A stretch of DNA of 64,000 nucleotides from Sphingopyxis sp. QXT-31 (GCF_001984035.1 NZ_CP019449.1:496001-560000); one strand, 5' to 3'; shown: positions 18,708-27,337, counted from the stretch's first letter. A program made the numbers and translations. The notes: generated by a model from the letters alone, not told the origin.

Positions 18708-19592
18708 TCATGCGCGCTTGCGCGCTGCCGGCTTGGCGGGCGCTTTTTTCGCCGGGGCTTTTTTGGCAGTCGCCTTTCTGGCACTGCCAGCCTTCGCCTT
18801 TCCGCCGCCGTCACCGATTGACTTCTTCAGCGCCGCCATCAGGTCGACGACGTTCGATCCGCTCGGCGCCTTCTCGTCCTTCCCGTCGTCGAGATTGAGC
18901 GTTTTGCCCTTCTTCTTGCGCTCGATGAGCTCCTTCAGCGCCTCGACGTAGCGATCGTGAAAGTCGCTCGCGTCGAACTTGCCCGTCTTCTTGTCGATCA
19001 GCGTCGTCGCGAGGTCGAGCAGGTCTTCGTCGGGATCGCTGTCGGCAATGTCGCGGAAATAGCTCGCCGCCTTGTTGACCTCGTCGGCATAGCGCAGCGT
19101 CTCCATGACGAGACCCCGGCCGCACGCCTTGATGCTGACGACATATTCACGGCCGCGCATCGCGAGCTGACCGAGACCGACCTTGCCCGTGCGGCGCAGC
19201 GCCTCGCGCAGCACGATGAACGCTTCCTCGGCAAGGTCGTCGGCGGGGACGACATAATAGGGCTTCTCGAAATAGATCTCGTCGATATCCTCGGCCTCGA
19301 CGAACTGGGTGAGCTCGAGCGTCTTCTTGCTCTCGAGCCTGACCCCTTCGATCTCCTCGTCGTCGAGCAGCACATATTGGTCCTTGGCATATTGGAATCC
19401 CTTGACGATCTCGTCGACATCGACCGGGCCGACGCCGGGGACGACCTTTTCATATTTGATGCGCCTGCCGGTCGGCTCGTGGATCTGGTTGAACGCGATC
19501 GTCGCCCCGCTCTTCGTCGCCGAATAGATCTCGACCGGGATCGAAACGAGCGCCAAGCGGATCTGGCCTTTCCAATAAGGGCGCGCAGCCAT
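18708..19592 (-). CDS. ku: Ku protein, non-homologous end joining
   Basis: 294 residues, full length for bacterial Ku. It forms a homodimeric ring on broken DNA ends and recruits LigD. Landmarks: MAARPYWKGQIRLALVSIPV, HEPTGRRIKYEKVVPG, EIVKGFQYAKDQYVLLDDEE and RGREYVVSIKACGRGLVMET (read in parts). The C-terminal tail from about 262 is Lys/Ala/Pro-rich (KKAPAKKAPAKPAARKRA), typical of tails that thread onto DNA or bind LigD. The ATG at 19592 is better spaced from GGAG than the GTG at 19598. It has its own EcfG-like promoter, separate from the 2H-xth-ligD operon that ends 184 bases before it. Confidence 0.96.
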   Translation of the reverse strand: MAARPYWKGQIRLALVSIPVEIYSATKSGATIAFNQIHEPTGRRIKYEKVVPGVGPVDVDEIVKGFQYAKDQYVLLDDEEIEGVRLESKKTLELTQFVEAEDIDEIYFEKPYYVVPADDLAEEAFIVLREALRRTGKVGLGQLAMRGREYVVSIKACGRGLVMETLRYADEVNKAASYFRDIADSDPDEDLLDLATTLIDKKTGKFDASDFHDRYVEALKELIERKKKGKTLNLDDGKDEKAPSGSNVVDLMAALKKSIGDGGGKAKAGSARKATAKKAPAKKAPAKPAARKRA

Positions 19593-19622
19593 CGTCACTC
19601 ACTCCTTTGCCAATGCTCCTTC

Positions 19623-19647
19623 AATGCGCGCGGTCGCCGAGCGTTCC
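19623..19647 (-). promoter_or_regulatory. EcfG-like promoter of ku (variant)
   Basis: Minus strand GGAAC-N16-CATT, one base from consensus and 31 bases before the ku start. Stress-sigma control of ku is known in Sinorhizobium (RpoE2). Confidence 0.45.
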
Positions 19648-19775
19648 GCGCCGGCGATGGGAAGGGAAGCCCGATCGCCGCAACGGGATCGAAAGCGGGA
19701 GCTGGAAACGGCCGGACAGTTGCGATCGCGCGCGCCTGCCGTTTTCGCGGACCGCGACTTGCCGATCCGAGCTTG

Positions 19776-20153
19776 TCAGACGGTCCAGCGCGCGGGCGCG
19801 AGCGCGATGGCGATCGGAGGATGCACCCGCTGCCATTTCGTTGCGGCGAGCACGTCGTTGCTCTCCTTCGCCTCGCGGCCCGGCCCAAGCGACCAGGTGA
19901 TATGATAATGGCTGCCGTCGCCGCGATCGGTGGTGCCGCCGATGCGCACGACGAGCGCCTGGACGCCCGCGCCGTCGTCGACTTCGCCGACGATCTCGCC
20001 CGCGTGCGCGGCGGGTAGGGGCGTGTCCTCGGCGGTCCCGAAGCGGAGCGTCACATGGTCGGCAACCAGCTCGGCATAGCGCGGTTCGAACCGTTCGAGC
20101 AGCCAGTCGCGCTCGGCTGGTGGCAGCTTCCAGCCGGCGATGGAGCGGGTCAT
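19776..20153 (-). CDS. possible 2H phosphoesterase-like protein in NHEJ operon
   Basis: 125 residues. It carries two H-hydrophobic-T motifs, HVTLRFG (His33) and HYHITWSL (His84), each at the end of a strand, as in the 2H phosphoesterase superfamily of RNA 2',3'-cyclic phosphodiesterases and ligases. The protein is shorter and the histidines closer (51 residues) than in LigT, so the call is tentative. The start ATG overlaps the stop of the exonuclease gene (ATGA), and that gene overlaps ligD in the same way, so it is the third gene of a tight repair operon beside ku. It may clean DNA or RNA ends, which is inference. Confidence 0.55.
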   Translation of the reverse strand: MTRSIAGWKLPPAERDWLLERFEPRYAELVADHVTLRFGTAEDTPLPAAHAGEIVGEVDDGAGVQALVVRIGGTTDRGDGSHYHITWSLGPGREAKESNDVLAATKWQRVHPPIAIALAPARWTV

Positions 20154-20953
20154 GACGCCTTGCGCTTTCGCTTTGTGGGGCCCGCGCCAAGTTCGATCCA
20201 GGCGGGCGCATGGTCGCTCGTCTTGTCGAGCGCCCGCGGGCGGGTGTCGACGCCAGCTGCCTCGAGCCGCTTCGCCGCGGGCTTGTTCAGCAGCAGATGG
20301 TCGATGCGGATGCCGGCATTTCGTTCGAACGAGCGCCGCCAATAAGCCCAGAAGCTGTAGATGCGCTCCTCGGGATGCAGGTGACGGATCGCATCGGTCC
20401 AGCCCTGGTCGAGGATGCGCCGGTAGGCGGCTTTGGCTTCGGGCGCGAAGAGCGCGTCCTTCTTCCAGTTCGCGGGCTTGTACACATCGAGGTCGGTGGG
20501 AATGACGTTGAAGTCGCCGCAGATGACGACGGGGGCATCGAGGTCGAAGAGCGTTGTCAGATGCGCGTCGAGCCGTGCCATCCACTGCATCTTGTAATCG
20601 AACTTCGGACCGGGCCAGGGGTTGCCGTTGGGAAGATAGAGGCCGGCGACGAGGATGCCGCCGACCGCGGCCTCGATATAGCGGCTCTGCTCGTCGCCGG
20701 GATCGCCGGGGAGCCCGCGGCGCGTTTCGTGGATTTCGCCGACGCGGCTCAGCATCGCGACGCCGTTCCAGCGGCTCTGGCCGTGCCAGATCACGTCATA
20801 GCCCGCGTCGCGGATCGCCTTCTCGGGGAATTTTTCCTGAGGGGCTTTCAATTCCTGCAGGCAAACGATGTCGGGCTCGGCCTGCGCGAGCCAGCCGAGC
20901 AGAATGTCGAGGCGGCCGCCGATGCCGTTCACATTATAGGTCGCGATCTTCAC
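20150..20953 (-). CDS. xth: exodeoxyribonuclease III / AP endonuclease
   Basis: 267 residues from a GTG overlapping the ligD stop (GTGA). It is a metal-dependent nuclease of the exonuclease-endonuclease-phosphatase fold. Landmarks: KIATYNVNGI, CLQELKAP with the metal-binding Glu, GLYLPNGN, CGDFNVIPTDLDVY and the closing KTSDHAPAWIEL. It removes 3' blocking groups and nicks at abasic sites. The open frame extends further upstream but lies inside ligD. Its operon place between ligD and the 2H-like gene suggests end processing for end joining. A C-terminal basic tail (TKRKRKAS) is present. Confidence 0.93.
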   Translation of the reverse strand: MKIATYNVNGIGGRLDILLGWLAQAEPDIVCLQELKAPQEKFPEKAIRDAGYDVIWHGQSRWNGVAMLSRVGEIHETRRGLPGDPGDEQSRYIEAAVGGILVAGLYLPNGNPWPGPKFDYKMQWMARLDAHLTTLFDLDAPVVICGDFNVIPTDLDVYKPANWKKDALFAPEAKAAYRRILDQGWTDAIRHLHPEERIYSFWAYWRRSFERNAGIRIDHLLLNKPAAKRLEAAGVDTRPRALDKTSDHAPAWIELGAGPTKRKRKAS

Positions 20954-22833
20954 AGGTCGGGCAGCGTCTGATCGGCGCGGCCCCAGCCTTGCAGCGCCTT
21001 GAGGCTCGCGCGCTTCAGAAGCTCCTTCGCGTCGGTGATGCGGAAATGCGACGGCTTGTCGATCGTCTCCATTTCCTTCCAGCTGATGGGCGCGGCGACC
21101 GGCGCGCCTTCGCGGGCCCGCGCTGAATAGGGCATCACCGCAGTCGCGCCGCGCTGGTTGCGGAGATAATCGACGAAGATCCGGCCCTTGCGCTGCGCCT
21201 TGGGGAGGGCGGCGGTGAAGCGGTCGGAATCCATCTGGGCGACGGCGCGGGCGAGCCGGTGCGCGAAGTCCTTGACCTCGGGCCATTCGGCGCGCGGCAC
21301 GAGCGGGGCGATAACATGGACGCCCTTGCCGCCGGTGAGCATCGGGAAGGTCTCGAGGCCCATCTGCTTCAGGATGTCGCGGAACTGGAAGGCGGCGCTG
21401 CGGACCGTCTCGAAATCGAGACCGACGTCGGGATCGAGATCGAAGACGAGCCGATCGGCCTTCTCGACATCCTCGATGCGCGCGCCCCAGCCATGGAATT
21501 CGATCGTGCCCATCTGGACGCAGGTCATCAGGCCCTCGGGCGTGTCCATATAGAGATAGGGCTGGTTGTCGCCATCCTTCTCCTCGATCGCGACGTGTTT
21601 CACCGCATCGCCGAAGCTTCCGGCATCATGTTTCTGGAAGAAGCATTTCTTGGCGCGGCCCTGCGGACAGCGCACGAGGCTGATCGGGCGCGAACCCGCC
21701 CACGGCAGCATGATCGGCGCGAGTGCGGCATAATATTCTGCAAGCTCGCCCTTGGTGAGCCCCGCCTCGGGAAAGATGACGCGGTCGGGGTTGCTGATCG
21801 GTACTGGCGAGGCGTGCGCTACCTCGGCGACCGCCGCTTCGCTCTCGATGACGACCGCCTCGGGATTCTTGTCCTCGCGAAGGCCGAGATAGCTCGGGTG
21901 GCGGAGCGTGCCATCGTTCGTCATCTCGGTGAAGGCGATCTCGGCGACGAGCTTCGGCTCGATCCAGTGCGCGCCGCGCGTCTCGGTGCGGGGCGCCTTC
22001 ACCGTCGGCTCCTTTCGTTCGAGCGGCTTCATCATCGCCTGGAGGCGGAAGAGCTCCTCGGTATCGAAACCGGTCCCGACCTTGCCCGCGTAGCGCAGCG
22101 CGCCATTCTCATGGACGCCAAGCATCAGCGAGCGGAACGCGCGCGACGTGTCCGAGGGCGTCCAGCCGACGATGACGAACTCCTGCCGCTTGATGCACTT
22201 GGTCTTGAGCCAACTTCCCGTGCGCGCGCCGACATAGCGTGCATCGGCCTTTTTCGAGATGACCCCTTCGAGACCCGCGGCGCAGAAACTCTCGAGCAGC
22301 TTCTCGCCGCTGCCCGCGATATGATCCGAGTAGCGGATATGCCGGGAGGCCTTGGGAAGAATTTTGGCAAGATGCGCCTTGCGGTCGAGGAGGGGGAGGG
22401 CGGTCAGATCCTCGCCGTCCAGCGCGAGCAGATCGAAGGCGAAATAGTCGATGCTATCGGGCGCGGACTTCAGGGCATTTTGCAGTGACTGGAAGCTTGA
22501 GCGGCCTTCAGCATCGAGCACGACCGCTTCACCGTCGATCAGCGCGCTGTCTACCTTCAGCTTTGCGGCCTCGGCGAGGAGCGGCGCGAAGCGCTCCGAC
22601 CAGTCGACACCCGAGCGCGTATAGGCGCGGGCCTCGCCGCCGCCGACCGCGATCAGCAGGCGGTAGCCGTCATATTTCATCTCGTGAACCCAGCCCCTGC
22701 CGGCGGGAACGCTGTCGACGAGCGTCGCCAGCTGGACCGGACGAAAGGGCGGGGGAGCCGCAGCCTTTCGTTCGCCGCGCTTCGAAGAGGGGGCGCGGTC
22801 TGCAGGGCTCGGTGCGGCGGTCTTTCTGGCCAT
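20950..22833 (-). CDS. ligD: DNA ligase D without phosphoesterase domain (LIG-POL)
   Basis: 627 residues, shorter than the usual 800-900. Residues 30-330 are the ATP-dependent ligase with adenylated Lys53 in EMKYDGYR, DGEAVVLD and the C-terminal OB fold. Residues 340-620 are the archaeo-eukaryotic primase-type polymerase (VIFPEAGLTKGELAEYY, the metal-binding LVFDLDPD, and MLTGGKGVHVIAPL). The N-terminal 3'-phosphoesterase domain of PE-LIG-POL ligases is absent; the protein starts with a basic linker directly before the ligase. It seals ends held by Ku. The first gene of a ligD-xth-2H operon with overlapping stops and starts. Confidence 0.95.
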   Translation of the reverse strand: MARKTAAPSPADRAPSSKRGERKAAAPPPFRPVQLATLVDSVPAGRGWVHEMKYDGYRLLIAVGGGEARAYTRSGVDWSERFAPLLAEAAKLKVDSALIDGEAVVLDAEGRSSFQSLQNALKSAPDSIDYFAFDLLALDGEDLTALPLLDRKAHLAKILPKASRHIRYSDHIAGSGEKLLESFCAAGLEGVISKKADARYVGARTGSWLKTKCIKRQEFVIVGWTPSDTSRAFRSLMLGVHENGALRYAGKVGTGFDTEELFRLQAMMKPLERKEPTVKAPRTETRGAHWIEPKLVAEIAFTEMTNDGTLRHPSYLGLREDKNPEAVVIESEAAVAEVAHASPVPISNPDRVIFPEAGLTKGELAEYYAALAPIMLPWAGSRPISLVRCPQGRAKKCFFQKHDAGSFGDAVKHVAIEEKDGDNQPYLYMDTPEGLMTCVQMGTIEFHGWGARIEDVEKADRLVFDLDPDVGLDFETVRSAAFQFRDILKQMGLETFPMLTGGKGVHVIAPLVPRAEWPEVKDFAHRLARAVAQMDSDRFTAALPKAQRKGRIFVDYLRNQRGATAVMPYSARAREGAPVAAPISWKEMETIDKPSHFRITDAKELLKRASLKALQGWGRADQTLPDL

Positions 22834-22878
22834 GGACTCAAGACCATCCGGCGCCGCGATCGTTCCCGGTGGCGGGGC

Positions 22879-22904
22879 AACTTGCCCGCCCCGCCATGCG
22901 TTCC
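22879..22904 (-). promoter_or_regulatory. EcfG-like promoter of the ligD operon (variant)
   Basis: Minus strand GGAAC-N17-AGTT, with the GTT core kept and spacing 17; 46 bases before the ligD start. Confidence 0.4.
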
Positions 22905-22935
22905 CATTTTCGTCCCCGAAACATGGAGCTACAAC

Positions 22936-23199
22936 ATGGCGAATGGCTGGGCGCGCGACGGCGCCGTTCAGGAGCAGATCGACGACACGGTGAGCGATGC
23001 CGTCAAGGAGGCGCGCCTGCGGCTGCTGTCCGGCAAGGGCGCGGACTATTGCGACGATTGCGGCGAGCGGATTCCGCAGGCGCGGCGAAAGGCCTTGCCT
23101 GCTAGCCGTACCTGCATCGGGTGCCAGACGCTTCGCGACGCCGAACGCCGTCCGGCCGGTTTCAACCGCCGGGGAAGCAAGGACAGTCAGCTGCGTTGA
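22936..23199 (+). CDS. DksA/TraR C4-type zinc finger protein
   Basis: 87 residues. A four-cysteine zinc finger (YCDDCGERIPQARRKALP, then CIGCQTL) follows a helical N-terminal part. This is the short YbiI-like branch of the DksA/TraR family, which touches RNA polymerase through its secondary channel. The short length and lack of a long coiled coil make a full DksA role unlikely. The ATG at 22936 has GGAG upstream. It is divergent from ligD, separated by 102 bases. Confidence 0.9.
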   Translation: MANGWARDGAVQEQIDDTVSDAVKEARLRLLSGKGADYCDDCGERIPQARRKALPASRTCIGCQTLRDAERRPAGFNRRGSKDSQLR

Positions 23200-23229
23200 C
23201 CCCTTTGGAAAGCGGCCGCGGCGTCGACT

Positions 23230-24261
23230 TCAGGCGCGCGCCTTGGCTGCGGCGCGGACTTCCTGCGATCGGTCGAGCGCGATAACGAGGATATCGTCGC
23301 CGTCGACGATGACGCCGACATTGTCCATGCCGACGAGCGACACGCGTTTTCCGGGCGCGCGGACGAGGCAATTGTGGCTGTCGTGTGCGAAAAGATCGTC
23401 GCTGCAAGCATTACCGGAAGCGTCGGCACCTGCGAGCGCGTGCACCGCCTGCCAGCTGCCTAGGTCCGACCAGCCCATCGACACGGGGACGACCGCAACG
23501 CGGGCGTCTTTCTCCATCACGGCATAGTCGATCGAATCAGAGGGCGCCTGTTCGAACGGCGCGCTTGCCGCGTGCAGGGCATCGCCATCGTGCAGCGCAT
23601 TGGCGACCGCGGCTTCCGCCGCGCGATATATGGCCGGGCAATGCGTGAGCATCGCTTCGCGCATGCGACCGGCCCGGAAGAGGAAGATGCCGGCGTTCCA
23701 GCTGTAGCCACCCTCGCGAAGCATCGCTTCGGCATCGGCGAGCGGCGGCTTCTCGACGAAGCGGGCGACGGCAAATCCCGCGCCGCCGAGCGGCGCGCCG
23801 CTGGCGATGTAGCCGAAGCCCGTGTCGGGCCGATCGGGGGCGATGCCGAATGTGACCAGCCAGTCGTCGCGCGCCAGATCGGCGGCTTTGGCGATGGCGC
23901 CCCGGAATGCGGCTACATCGGCGATGACATGATCGCTCGGCATGACGAGCAGCAGAACGTCATCGGCCGACGAAGCGACCGCGAGCGCGATGGCGGCAGC
24001 GGTGTTGCGCGCCGCGGGCTCGACGATCAGCCGAAGGTCGCGACCCTGGGATTGCTCGCGCACCATCGCGACATGCTCGGCGCCGCACACGATGAGCGGC
24101 GCCGAAAAGCCGGCTCCGGTTGCCCGATCGAGCGTGCGGGCGAACAGGCTCTCCTTTCCGATGATGTCGAGAAACTGTTTGGCACGCGCGCCGCGGGAAG
24201 CAGGCCAGAGGCGCGTACCCGCGCCGCCGCAAAGAATGACGGGCTGGATCGTCGCAGACAT
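23230..24261 (-). CDS. manC: mannose-1-phosphate guanylyltransferase
   Basis: 343 residues, the single-domain form. It makes GDP-mannose from GTP and mannose-1-P. The nucleotide-binding signature VILCGGAGTRLWPASRG and AKQFLDI starts the protein. Further motifs are LVMPSDHVIAD, TFGIAPDRPDTGFGYI, FVEKP, WNAGIFLF and the late SMGWSDLGSW. The C-terminal isomerase domain of bifunctional AlgA-like enzymes is missing, which fits the separate isomerase gene at 15461. GDP-mannose feeds surface polysaccharide synthesis. Confidence 0.95.
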   Translation of the reverse strand: MSATIQPVILCGGAGTRLWPASRGARAKQFLDIIGKESLFARTLDRATGAGFSAPLIVCGAEHVAMVREQSQGRDLRLIVEPAARNTAAAIALAVASSADDVLLLVMPSDHVIADVAAFRGAIAKAADLARDDWLVTFGIAPDRPDTGFGYIASGAPLGGAGFAVARFVEKPPLADAEAMLREGGYSWNAGIFLFRAGRMREAMLTHCPAIYRAAEAAVANALHDGDALHAASAPFEQAPSDSIDYAVMEKDARVAVVPVSMGWSDLGSWQAVHALAGADASGNACSDDLFAHDSHNCLVRAPGKRVSLVGMDNVGVIVDGDDILVIALDRSQEVRAAAKARA

Positions 24262-24611
24262 AGGATCAACCTTCTAGGGTCGGGGCGGAGGCGCGCGAGC
24301 TCGACCCGATCGACTTTCCGCCGTTTTCGAAATGAGCGACCGGCTGGACCATGTCCGAACGAACGCCGCGCAAGCGAGCGAGTTGCCCCTGTTTCTGCGC
24401 AAAGGCCCGAAATTCGGGGCGGATTAACGCAGGTTATACCGAATTCTCGCATGCGTGATCCGGATTGAGCGCGGTCAGCGTGTCCTGTTGCGCCGGAAAA
24501 TTGCGAAGTCGGCGATAAGAATGCTTCAACGACGAAGATTGTGGAGGCTTGCCGGTCGGACTTCACTTCCGCCGCATGCAGCCCGCCGGGGCACCGGGGC
24601 GTTGAACAGGC
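24262..24611. other. 350-base intergenic region with a repeated motif
   Basis: No gene is seen. It contains the 32-base element at 24406-24437 that recurs at 56793-56824, and nothing else that I can name. Confidence 0.5.
24406..24437. repeat. copy 1 of a 32-base element CCCGA-N9-CGGATTAACRCAGGTTAT
   Basis: The last 18 bases match copy 2 at 56791-56824 except one purine change, and the leading CCCGA is at the same distance. The core TAAC-N4-GTTA is an inverted repeat, like an operator. Here a CCCGAA-A-TTCGGG palindrome stands directly upstream. It is intergenic in both cases. Confidence 0.6.
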
Positions 24612-24836
24612 ATGAACGAGAGCGACACCTTTCTGATGCTGGCCGGGCAAGAGCTGAAATTCCTCTCCGACCTCATCGCGCGGATCGATCAAGGCCGTCT
24701 TGATCCTGTCGGCCTCGACCGGGAGGCCGCGATCCTCCTCCTGCGCGAGGTAGCGGCGGAGCGCCGAAGCCTTGTCGATCGGCTGAAATCTTATGAGGGT
24801 GAGGGCGGCGCTGCCTGGACCGGAGCGCCCGTATAG
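24612..24836 (+). CDS. small hypothetical helical protein
   Basis: 74 residues, family not recognised. It begins MNESDTFLMLAGQELKFLSD and continues with regularly spaced Leu, Glu and Arg (REAAILLLREVAAERRSLVDR), so one long helix or helical hairpin is likely. It stands alone between intergenic regions, and its promoter is not evident. The ribosome site is poor (AACAGGC). Confidence 0.6.
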   Translation: MNESDTFLMLAGQELKFLSDLIARIDQGRLDPVGLDREAAILLLREVAAERRSLVDRLKSYEGEGGAAWTGAPV

Positions 24837-24872
24837 GGGCTCTTTGTCGGTCCTTGCTAATCTCGTCCGCCG

Positions 24873-25169
24873 CTATCCCTTGGCATTTCGGCGGCGCGTT
24901 TCCCAACCCTTTTTCGCGGCCGCCGATCGCTTTTCGCTGCTCTTGCCCGTACCGCTTTTGCGGCCACGTTTTCTCGAGGCTTCATGGGTATCGGGCTGGC
25001 CACGGCCGGAACCCGACTTGTTGCCGCCGCCCGACTCCTTGTTCACCGTTGCCCATGCGCGGCTCTCCGCTTCCTTCTTGCCGACGCCGCGCTTCTCATA
25101 ACTTTCTTCGATATGCTCGGCCTTGCGCTTTTGCTTGTCGGTGTAGCTTGATTTGTCCCCACGGGGCAT
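24873..25169 (-). CDS. small basic protein of plasmid-stabilization-like family
   Basis: 98 residues starting MPRGDKSSYTDKQKRKAEHI behind GGGAGAA. Residues 1-45 match the short domain often annotated as plasmid stabilization protein (YTDKQKRKAEHIEESYEKRG, AESRAWATVNKESGGG in parts). The rest is Gly/Lys/Arg-rich and ends AAKKGWETRRRNAKG. No toxin partner is present, so that family name says little about function. It may be DNA-associated because of its charge. An EcfG-like promoter lies upstream. Confidence 0.7.
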   Translation of the reverse strand: MPRGDKSSYTDKQKRKAEHIEESYEKRGVGKKEAESRAWATVNKESGGGNKSGSGRGQPDTHEASRKRGRKSGTGKSSEKRSAAAKKGWETRRRNAKG

Positions 25170-25201
25170 GACAATTCTCCCTATCCGGCCCCCTTTGGTC
25201 A

Positions 25202-25226
25202 ACCAACGGAACATCTTGGGGTTCCG
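25202..25226 (-). promoter_or_regulatory. EcfG-like promoter of the basic-protein gene (variant)
   Basis: Minus strand GGAAC-N16-GGTT, one base off consensus; 33 bases before the gene at 25169. Confidence 0.4.
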
Positions 25227-25359
25227 CTAAAGACGCTAATCGGTGGCATGCAAGACCTCGCTTCCGGAGACGGACACGAGCGCGCTGGCCGTGTCGGCAC
25301 CGCGTGACAATCGTTGCGAGCGGCGGCGGCGCCCAGATATGATTGCCGCTCGGCGCGGT

Positions 25360-26295
25360 CTATCCGTTGACGACCGTTCCGCCGTTCGGGTGGAGCACCT
25401 GGCCCGATATGTAGCTGCTGTCGTCGCACGCAAGAAAGAGGAAGCTCGGCGCGACCTCGTTGGGCTCTCCCGGTCGCTTCATCGGCGTCGTCTCGCCAAA
25501 ACTTTCGACTTTTTTGGCTGGCGCTCCGCCGCGTGGATTGAGCGGGGTCCAGATCGGTCCGGGCGCGACCGCATTCACCCTGATGCCCTTCTCGATCAGA
25601 TTCTCGCTGAGCGAGCGCGTGAAGGCGGTAATGGCGCCCTTGGTCGCACTATAGTCGAGCAGACCACCGCTCCCCTGATACATTGTCACGCTCGTGCAAT
25701 TGATGATCGCCGCGCCTTTCTTGAGATGCGGCAGCGCAGCCTGCACAAGATAGAACATGCCGAAGATATTGGTGGCGAAGGTGCGCTGCAGCTGCTCCGG
25801 GCTGATGTCGCGAATATCGTCCGCCGGATGCTGTTCGCCCGCATTGTTGACGAGAACATCGATGCGCTTCAGCTTGCTCACGACCTTGTCGACGATAGTC
25901 TTTCCGGCGCTGGTTTTAGCCACGTCGGCCTTGACGAGGATCGCGGTCCGCCCTTCGGCGCCTACGAGCGAAGCCGTTTCCTCGGCATCGGCCTTGTTGC
26001 TCTTGTAAACGATTGCGATGTCCGCACCTTCGCGGGCGAACAATACGGCTACCGCGCGCCCGATCCCGCTGTCGCCGCCGGTCACGATCGCGACCTTGTC
26101 CTTGAGACGGTCGGAACCGGCATAGCGCGGCTCCCATTTCGGCGCGCGGTCGAGATCGGATTCCCGGTCTTTCGGCGGCGTGCGGATCGTCTTCGTCTCG
26201 CCGACCTCCTTCCGCAGTTTCCTTGCCGCCGTCTGTTTTCCGCGCTTCTCGGACGCGGTTTCTCCGACCTTTCCGGCCTCTGATTTGCGTGCCAT
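25360..26295 (-). CDS. short-chain dehydrogenase/reductase (YhdF/YdaD general-stress type)
   Basis: 311 residues. A basic N-terminal extension (about 55 residues) precedes a classical SDR domain: AIVTGGDSGIGRAVAVLFA for NAD(P), DVLVNNAGEQ, and catalytic Ser with Tyr-x3-Lys (NCTSVTMYQ and YSATKGA), plus RVNAVAPGPIWTPL. The extended N-terminus and the E-QHPADDI segment are those of general-stress oxidoreductases in Bacillus and proteobacteria. The substrate is unknown. A plausible ribosome site AGGAGG precedes the ATG. Confidence 0.9.
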   Translation of the reverse strand: MARKSEAGKVGETASEKRGKQTAARKLRKEVGETKTIRTPPKDRESDLDRAPKWEPRYAGSDRLKDKVAIVTGGDSGIGRAVAVLFAREGADIAIVYKSNKADAEETASLVGAEGRTAILVKADVAKTSAGKTIVDKVVSKLKRIDVLVNNAGEQHPADDIRDISPEQLQRTFATNIFGMFYLVQAALPHLKKGAAIINCTSVTMYQGSGGLLDYSATKGAITAFTRSLSENLIEKGIRVNAVAPGPIWTPLNPRGGAPAKKVESFGETTPMKRPGEPNEVAPSFLFLACDDSSYISGQVLHPNGGTVVNG

Positions 26296-26506
26296 TGCCG
26301 ACTCCTCCTGTTCTGCCTGTCATCGACAAACCGGCGGGTCCTACACTTGGTTGCGGAGCTCTTGGCTCATGCCGAGCTGCGCTGCGGCGGAGCTGTCCGG
26401 TACATTCCATGGGCTGGACATGCGCGGCCGACTTTCTACCTATGCAGCGTTGCAATCCTTACCGCCCGGGGGCGCGCCCTGCGCTGCCGAAGCTGAGAGA
26501 AGAAGT

Positions 26507-27172
26507 TTGTCCAAGATCGTGAACGGTGCCAGCCTGCAACCTCGCTCCGGAGGCGCCCCCAAAAACATCGTGCTGCTGCTCCACGGCTTCGGGTCGAGCG
26601 GCTCCGACATGATTTCGCTGGCGCCGGAGTGGCAGGAGGCCTTGCCAGACACGCTGTTTCTTGCGCCGCATGCACCGCAGCGATGTTCGATAATGGGCGG
26701 GGGCTACCAATGGTGGGGGCTGTCGGGTTTCGCCCCGGCGGCGTTGGCCGCAGGCGCTGCGTCGGCAGCGCCGGCGATCGACGCGTTCATCGATCGCAAG
26801 CTCGCGCAATATGACCTCAGCGAGGCCGATCTCGCCCTTGTGGGTTTCAGCCAGGGCACGATGATGGCGCTTCAGGTCGGCCTTCGCCGCCCCCGCGCCG
26901 TTGCCGCTATCGTCGGCTATTCGGGCATGCTCGCGGGCGCGGCGGATCTCGGGCATCATGTTCCGTCGAAACCGCCAGTCCTGTTGGTGCACGGCACGGC
27001 CGACCCCGTCGTACCGATCGCGGCGCTGCACATGTCCGAGAGCCAGTTGAAGCGGCTCGGCGTCGATGTCGAGACGCATATCTCCTACGGCGTCGCGCAC
27101 AGCGTCGACCCGGTCGGACTGCGGACCGGCCGCGACTTCGTGACCGGCGCCTTTGTAAAAAGCTGCGGCTGA
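26507..27172 (+). CDS. carboxylesterase/phospholipase-type alpha/beta hydrolase
   Basis: About 221 residues from a TTG start. The serine hydrolase fold has LLLHGFGSSGSDM, the nucleophile elbow LVGFSQGTMMA, then VLLVHGTADPVVP (Asp) and YGVAHSVD (His). It belongs to the short carboxylesterase/lysophospholipase family that includes E. coli YpfH. The start is uncertain: TTG 26507 follows GAGAGAAGAAG, GTG 26519 and ATG 26420 are alternatives. No signal peptide is seen. It is not obviously linked with neighbours. Confidence 0.85.
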   Translation: MSKIVNGASLQPRSGGAPKNIVLLLHGFGSSGSDMISLAPEWQEALPDTLFLAPHAPQRCSIMGGGYQWWGLSGFAPAALAAGAASAAPAIDAFIDRKLAQYDLSEADLALVGFSQGTMMALQVGLRRPRAVAAIVGYSGMLAGAADLGHHVPSKPPVLLVHGTADPVVPIAALHMSESQLKRLGVDVETHISYGVAHSVDPVGLRTGRDFVTGAFVKSCG

Positions 27173-27279
27173 ACCGCGCAGCTTCGTCACGGCGGCATCG
27201 GGCGCACGGGTGTCGGCGAGCGACGCGGGGTGGCCGGGAAGGGAGAGGGGGGGCAGCCGCGGTGGGGTGGGAGCCGCGC

Positions 27280-27304
27280 GGAACTGCCGGGTGCAGCGGG
27301 CGTT
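27280..27304 (+). promoter_or_regulatory. EcfG-type general-stress promoter (exact consensus)
   Basis: GGAAC-N16-CGTT, ending 33 bases before the DUF1206 gene start. An exact match to the sphingomonad EcfG consensus. Confidence 0.8.
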
Positions 27305-27337
27305 GGCCTGATAGGTCAACATTCGGGGACAGGCATC

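Noticed and set aside
19776..20585. Long version of the 2H-like protein
   Set aside because: The N-terminal 144 codons lie inside xth in another frame; the ATG at 20153 fits the operon overlap.
21259..22488. 409-codon frame opposite ligD
   Set aside because: Antisense shadow; ligD is unambiguous on the other strand.
25205..25226. CGTT at 12 bases from GGAAC before the basic-protein gene
   Set aside because: Spacing of 12 is not functional for EcfG; the GGTT at 16 is used as the candidate instead.
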